From positions 1 to 17,944 of the forward strand of contig JAWXBY010000035.1 of NCBI GenBank assembly GCA_034440355.1: 17,944 nucleotides of DNA, given 5' to 3'. This document shows positions 13,728-17,944 of this stretch, piece after piece; the stretch's first letter is position 1; every line of letters starts with the position of its first letter. A program made the position numbers and the translations under genes. The notes under the pieces were generated by a model. It was not told where the DNA came from and did not search any database. It saw only the letters and a list, made by a program, of their open reading frames with translations. This stretch comes from SZUA-430 sp034440355. Lineage in GTDB: Bacteria; Pseudomonadota; Alphaproteobacteria; Micropepsales; Micropepsaceae.

Positions 13728-16697
13728 ATGGCCGACAATCCGACGATCCTAAGCCCGAACGAAACACTGGGCCTCGCCGGCGCAAGCCTGGACAGCCGCG
13801 TGCGCAAGGCCGCTGGCCACGTCAACGACCTGACCTTCGCCCAGATCGCAGCCCGCCTGCGCCAAGACGCGATCAAGAACGAATTCACCTACGAGCGCGA
13901 CGGCCAATTCGAGCCGATCCCGATCATGCTGCGCCCGCTGCTGGCGATGAACGAGCAGCTCGCCTACGTCCAACACGTCTGCCAGCGCCTCACCGACGCG
14001 CTGAAGCGCCTGCCGTCGATGTACCAGAACGATCCCGTCGTGCGGAAAATCATCGCCATCACGCCAGGCGAGGAAGCCTTCCTGCGCGACACCTGGACCC
14101 CGGCCCATGAACGCAACAATACCGTCTACGGACGCCTGGACGCCGTTTGCGATTTCACCGCCGCCGGCTGGCAAGACACGCTGCACTTCATGGAGGCGAA
14201 CCTCTCCGGCGTCGGCGGCATCAGCTACTCGCCGCTCGCCGAACAGCTCGTCATGCGCGACATCGTGCCGACATTGCTTGACCATGACCCGGCATTGCGC
14301 ATCGAACTCCCGCGCGATCAACGCGACCTCTTCATCCAAACCCTCATCGACCACGCCAGATCGCTCGACTGCCACGGCTGCCGCCTCAGCTTCATCGAAC
14401 CCAAATACGCCGAAGACGGTATCAACGAACAAGCCGTGCTGTGCGAATACCTGTCAAAGCGCCACAACCTGACCATCACCCACGCCGACCCGACCGAACT
14501 GCGCGTCAAAGGCGACCAGGTCTACTACGGCGACGATTGCGTCGACGTCGCCTACCGCGACTACGAAGTCCGCGACATCCTCGAACTCGAAGAAGAACTG
14601 GGCAAACCGCTCGACGCGATGCGTCAGCTCTTCAAGCAGAACCGCATGGTCTCCTCCCTCGTCGGCGACTTCGATCACAAAAGCTGCTGGGAAATACTGA
14701 CCGACCCGACGATCGCCGAACGCTATTTCAGCCAACAGGAATGCCGCCTCTTCCGCCGCCACGTCCTGTGGACCCGCATCGTCGGCGACCGCAAAACGAC
14801 GCTGCCCCACAACGTCGAAGGCGACTTGCTGGAATACCTGCGCACGCACCGCGAAGAACTCGTGATGAAGCCGAACCGCTCCTACGGCGGCGAAGGTGTC
14901 ACCATTGGCGCGTCGACGCCCGCGGCGGACTGGGAAAAGCTGATCAATGAAGCCGTCGCCAACACCGACGACACGGAAGAGAACTGGGTCGTGCAAAAGG
15001 CGACCCGCCTGCCCGTCCACGAATTCCCCGTCGTCGGCAAAGACGGCCGCGTCTTCGCCGAACAATTCTACGCCGTCATGGGCTTCGCCCCGACCGAGAA
15101 CGGCCTGGGCGTCATGGTCCGCGTCAGCCAAAAGCAAGTCGTCAACGTCGCCCAACACGGCGGCATGGCCGCCCTGCTCGTTGCGCACAAACCGCAAGAA
15201 CTGCGCGTGTCCAAGCGTTCGCAAGCCGGCCGCGCGGAAGGCGCGGAACAGGCATTGCGCGGCAAGATCGCCGACCTCCTCCACTTCGACAACGCCATCG
15301 CGGTCCTCGAATGGGACGAAGAAACGGTCCTGCCCGACGGCGGCCGCGACGAACGCGGCGAACAGCTGGCCACGCTCGAAGCCGCGCGCCACGCCCTGCT
15401 GACCGCCGACAATCTGGGCGACCTCATCGAAGAAGTGGCGACCGAACGCGACGGCGACGAACGCTGGCGCCGCGAAATCGAACTGTTGCGCGACCTGCGT
15501 TCAAGCGAACTCGCCTTGCCGCAAGATCTCGTCCGCGCCTACGCCAACGCCCGCGCCAAGGCGTCGGCCGCCTGGGAAGACGCGCGCGAAGCCAACGACT
15601 TCAAAATCTTCGCCCCCGCCTTCGCCGAACTCGTCGCGCTTGCCCGCGAAACCTCCGCCGCCATCGACGGCGACGCCGACCCATACGACATCTTGCTGGA
15701 CGAATACGAACCCGGCATGACCCGCGCGCGCATCGAGCCGGTCCTCAACGATCTGCGCGAACGCCTCGTCCCGCTCGTGCAAGAGACGGCGCGCAAAACC
15801 ACGGCATGGCCCCAAGCCCGCACACACACCGACGATGCGAAATTGTGGACGCTCTGCCGCGACGTCCTGCACACGATCGGCTTCGATTTCGACCGCGGCC
15901 ACCTCGACCGCACACCCCACCCCGGCACGTCGGCGCTCGGCTTCGACGACGTGCGCCTGACGCTCCGTCCCGATCAAAACGACCTGGCCGAAGCAATCCT
16001 CACCACGCTGCACGAAGGCGGCCACGGCCTTTACGATCAAGGCCTCGCCCCGGAAGACCGCGCCACGCTCCTCGCGCAAGCCCCGTCGATGGGTATGCAC
16101 GAAGCACAAGCGCGCCTTTGGGAAAACCACATCGGCCGCAGCCGCGCCTTCTGGACTCACTTCGCGCCGAAAGTCGGCAAGACGCTCGGCACGCCGATCA
16201 ACGCCGACGATTTCTTCAAAGCGACGAACCGCGTGACGCCCAGTCTCATCCGCTCGACCGCCGACGAATTGTCGTATCACCTGCACATTCTGCTGAGATA
16301 CGAACTCGAAGTCGCGATGATCAAAGGCGACCTCAAAGTCTCAGATCTCGCGAGCGCGTGGAACGAACGCAGCGCCTCCCTCATCGGCATCAAACCGAAA
16401 ACCGCCAACGAAGGCGTCCTGCAAGACGGCCACTGGGCCTCCGGCATGTTCGGCTATTTCCCGACCTACACTGTAGGCAACCTCTACGCCGCCCAACTCG
16501 CCGAGAGCTACGCAGAAGACAACAATCTCGAGGCCGAAATCGCGAAGGGCGACTTCGCCCCCCTCCGCCGCTGGCTACGCGAGAACATTTTCATCGTGGG
16601 CGATCGTCTGCCAACGGAGGAACTGGTCACACGCGTCACGGGAAAAGGCCTCGACACAGGCGCCTATTTCCGTCACATCGCCGCCAAATTCGGCTGA
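13728..16697 (+). CDS. Fusion: circularly permuted ATP-grasp ligase-like domain + M32 carboxypeptidase
   Basis: A 989-residue two-enzyme chain without signal peptide. Residues 1-505 resemble circularly permuted ATP-grasp / glutathionylspermidine-synthetase-like ligases: FMEANLSGVGGISYSP (154-169) in the pre-ATP-grasp part, MKPNRSYGGEGV (Lys381, glycine-rich loop 387-390), WVVQKATRLP, and RVSQKQVVNVAQHGG (Arg465, Asn473) as likely ATP/Mg ligands. Residues about 509-989 are a complete M32 metallocarboxypeptidase: WDEET (529), DPYDILLDEYEPGMT, HPGTSALGFDDVRLT (His731), zinc site HEGGH (762-766), third ligand Glu792 in MHEAQARLWEN, TPSLIRSTADELSY and the C-terminal GVLQDGHWASGMFGYFPTYT. M32 enzymes alone are about 500 residues. 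The ATG at 13728 has GGGGGCGAG five bases upstream; a TTG at 13713 is also in frame. Codon use is uniform across the junction. An amide-forming plus amide-cleaving enzyme is inferred; the substrate is unknown. Confidence 0.9.
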   Translation: MADNPTILSPNETLGLAGASLDSRVRKAAGHVNDLTFAQIAARLRQDAIKNEFTYERDGQFEPIPIMLRPLLAMNEQLAYVQHVCQRLTDALKRLPSMYQNDPVVRKIIAITPGEEAFLRDTWTPAHERNNTVYGRLDAVCDFTAAGWQDTLHFMEANLSGVGGISYSPLAEQLVMRDIVPTLLDHDPALRIELPRDQRDLFIQTLIDHARSLDCHGCRLSFIEPKYAEDGINEQAVLCEYLSKRHNLTITHADPTELRVKGDQVYYGDDCVDVAYRDYEVRDILELEEELGKPLDAMRQLFKQNRMVSSLVGDFDHKSCWEILTDPTIAERYFSQQECRLFRRHVLWTRIVGDRKTTLPHNVEGDLLEYLRTHREELVMKPNRSYGGEGVTIGASTPAADWEKLINEAVANTDDTEENWVVQKATRLPVHEFPVVGKDGRVFAEQFYAVMGFAPTENGLGVMVRVSQKQVVNVAQHGGMAALLVAHKPQELRVSKRSQAGRAEGAEQALRGKIADLLHFDNAIAVLEWDEETVLPDGGRDERGEQLATLEAARHALLTADNLGDLIEEVATERDGDERWRREIELLRDLRSSELALPQDLVRAYANARAKASAAWEDAREANDFKIFAPAFAELVALARETSAAIDGDADPYDILLDEYEPGMTRARIEPVLNDLRERLVPLVQETARKTTAWPQARTHTDDAKLWTLCRDVLHTIGFDFDRGHLDRTPHPGTSALGFDDVRLTLRPDQNDLAEAILTTLHEGGHGLYDQGLAPEDRATLLAQAPSMGMHEAQARLWENHIGRSRAFWTHFAPKVGKTLGTPINADDFFKATNRVTPSLIRSTADELSYHLHILLRYELEVAMIKGDLKVSDLASAWNERSASLIGIKPKTANEGVLQDGHWASGMFGYFPTYTVGNLYAAQLAESYAEDNNLEAEIAKGDFAPLRRWLRENIFIVGDRLPTEELVTRVTGKGLDTGAYFRHIAAKFG

Positions 16698-16786
16698 TCA
16701 CGCCACTGCGCATTGCGAAGGCACGCCCCCTCGGCTAGCAAACTGGCCCATAAATGGGTCCGGGAACTGGCTTAAAGGGGGCAACT

Positions 16787-17944
16787 ATGCGCGCGTCCAT
16801 CACTCTATTACTGGCGGCATCGGCATTGGGCTTGGCGGCGACGGCCGCCGCGGACGAAGGCATGTGGCTGCCCAGCCAAGCACCTGAGATCGCCAAACAG
16901 CTGAAGGCCGCCGGCCTGAAGCTCGACCCCAACGCGCTCGCCAACCTGCAGACCGCGCCGATGAACGCAATCGCCTCGCTCGGCGGCTGCTCGGCAAGCT
17001 TTGTCAGCACGCAGGGCCTTCTGGTGAGCAACCACCACTGCGTCTACGGCTCGATCCAATACAACGCGAAGCCCGAGAAGGATTACCTGACCAACGGCTT
17101 CCTCGCCGCCGCGATGACGGACGAACTACCGGCCGCACCGGGCAGCCGCATTTTCGTCATCGAAGACCTGCGCGACGTAACCACCGACGTCATGAACGGC
17201 ATCACCGAAACGACCGTCGGCAAAGCGCGTTTCGACGGAATCGAAGCCAACCAAAAAGGGCTGATCGCGGCTTGCGAAAAGCAACCCAGCCGCCGCTGCG
17301 ACGTTCGCGCCTACTACGGCGGCTCGACGTTCTACCTGCAACAGATGCTCGAGATCCAGGACGTGCGCCTCGTCTATGCCCCCGGGCGCGGCATCGGCAA
17401 TTTCGGCGGTGAAGTCGACAACTGGCAATGGCCCCGCCACACCGGCGACTTCGGCTTCTACCGCGCCTACGTCGCGCCGGACGGATCGGCAAAACCGTTC
17501 GCGAAAGAGAACGTCCCCTACAAGCCGAAATCCTACCTCAAACTCGGCAAGGGCGTGGCCGAAGGCGACTTCGTGATGCTCGCGGGCTTCCCCGGCCTCA
17601 CCGAACGCTACCGCACCGCGTCGGAGACAAAGCACTACTACACCGAGTTTTATCCGTTGCAGCAGCGCCTGCTCGCCGAATACGCGGAGCAGATCAACGC
17701 GGCGACCGCAGGCGACAAAGACGCGACGATCAAATACGCAAACGCCCTGCGCGGCGCCGACAACTTCAAGAAAAAGCTCGTCGGCCAGCTCACCGGCGCC
17801 GACGCCATCTCTCTCGTCGACAAAAAGACGGCGCAGGAAAAGGCGTTCCGCGACTGGGCCATCGCCGACGCCTCGCGCCAAGACCGCATGACGCAAACGA
17901 TAGCCGCCCTCGACGCAGTGACGACGGAAGCCAACACCGCGCGC
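16787..17944 (+). CDS. S46 family dipeptidyl-peptidase, N-terminal part (cut by window end)
   Basis: The first 386 codons of an S46 serine exopeptidase (DPP7/DPP11 family), which removes dipeptides from peptide N-termini in the periplasm. Seen: signal peptide (residues 1-21, LLLAASALGLAATAAA), mature start DEGMWLPSQ typical of the family, catalytic His in SNHHCVYG (His83/84), and the Asp-containing block GGEVDNWQWPRHTGDF. The catalytic serine and the residue that sets DPP7- versus DPP11-type specificity lie beyond the window; family members are about 700 residues, so roughly half is present. AAAGGGGGC ends about five bases before the ATG. An 89-base gap separates it from the fusion gene; a weak promoter-like pair TTGCGA (16713) and GCTAGC (16734) lies there, so it may be transcribed separately or read through. 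Confidence 0.92.
   Translation, partial: MRASITLLLAASALGLAATAAADEGMWLPSQAPEIAKQLKAAGLKLDPNALANLQTAPMNAIASLGGCSASFVSTQGLLVSNHHCVYGSIQYNAKPEKDYLTNGFLAAAMTDELPAAPGSRIFVIEDLRDVTTDVMNGITETTVGKARFDGIEANQKGLIAACEKQPSRRCDVRAYYGGSTFYLQQMLEIQDVRLVYAPGRGIGNFGGEVDNWQWPRHTGDFGFYRAYVAPDGSAKPFAKENVPYKPKSYLKLGKGVAEGDFVMLAGFPGLTERYRTASETKHYYTEFYPLQQRLLAEYAEQINAATAGDKDATIKYANALRGADNFKKKLVGQLTGADAISLVDKKTAQEKAFRDWAIADASRQDRMTQTIAALDAVTTEANTAR

Noticed and set aside
14454..15392. 312-codon open frame on the - strand
   Set aside because: It is antisense to the ATP-grasp half; its Phe/Val/Asp-rich composition is the mirror of biased codons and shows no family resemblance.
15311..16738. 475-codon open frame on the + strand
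   Set aside because: It overlaps the M32 half in another frame, is mostly Arg/Pro, and lacks any motif, whereas the M32 frame carries every family signature.
16747..16758. CCCAT-AA-ATGGG dyad as a terminator after the fusion gene
   Set aside because: The stem is only five pairs with a two-base loop and no T-tract, too weak for an intrinsic terminator.

Overview
The window is GC-rich, densely packed bacterial chromosome. Its gene families and codon use (mostly C or G at third positions) fit an alphaproteobacterium, perhaps Caulobacterales/Hyphomonadaceae-like. That placement is an inference from gene content; there is no rRNA or other marker gene to settle it. I see no tRNA, rRNA or CRISPR array.

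Layout, left to right. (1) A secreted DUF885 metallopeptidase-like lipoprotein (154-1983, +). (2) A compact two-hairpin palindromic repeat (REPIN-like, 1986-2071) that exactly fills the gap to the next, convergent gene. (3) A molybdate uptake operon modA-modB-modC (minus strand, 4604 to 2073), with a divergent one-domain ModE regulator (4686-5030, +) and a clear Mo-box palindrome (4614-4637) in front of modA. (4) A small outer-membrane beta-barrel protein (5172-5831, +), convergent with the lipid II flippase gene murJ (5828-7327, -). (5) An unrecognised 171-residue protein (7443-7958, +), convergent with a large periplasmic M16 zinc peptidase (7959-10814, -). (6) A small alpha/beta hydrolase (10932-11609, -), then an AT-richer divergent region with an operator-like triple repeat (11727-11755). 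(7) A two-gene unit made of an IS1595-type transposase N-terminus without its catalytic domain (11898-12311) and an overlapping 82-residue ORF (12283-12531). (8) A membrane-anchored paraoxonase-like lactonase (12494-13561, -). (9) Divergent from it, a 989-residue fusion of a circularly permuted ATP-grasp ligase-like half to a complete M32 carboxypeptidase (13728-16697, +). (10) An S46 dipeptidyl-peptidase gene that runs off the right edge (16787-17944, +).

How they fit together. The Mod genes form a self-contained molybdate uptake and control module. Four separate peptidase families (DUF885, M16, M32, S46) lie within 18 kb, most of them with export signals, suggesting a lifestyle based on peptide breakdown. 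The strongest candidate for something undescribed is the ATP-grasp/M32 fusion: a predicted amide-bond-forming module and a peptide-bond-hydrolysing module in one cytoplasmic chain, formally comparable to bifunctional glutathionylspermidine synthetase/amidase. Second are the transposase-derived zinc-ribbon gene with its coupled small partner and the triple-half-site operator upstream.
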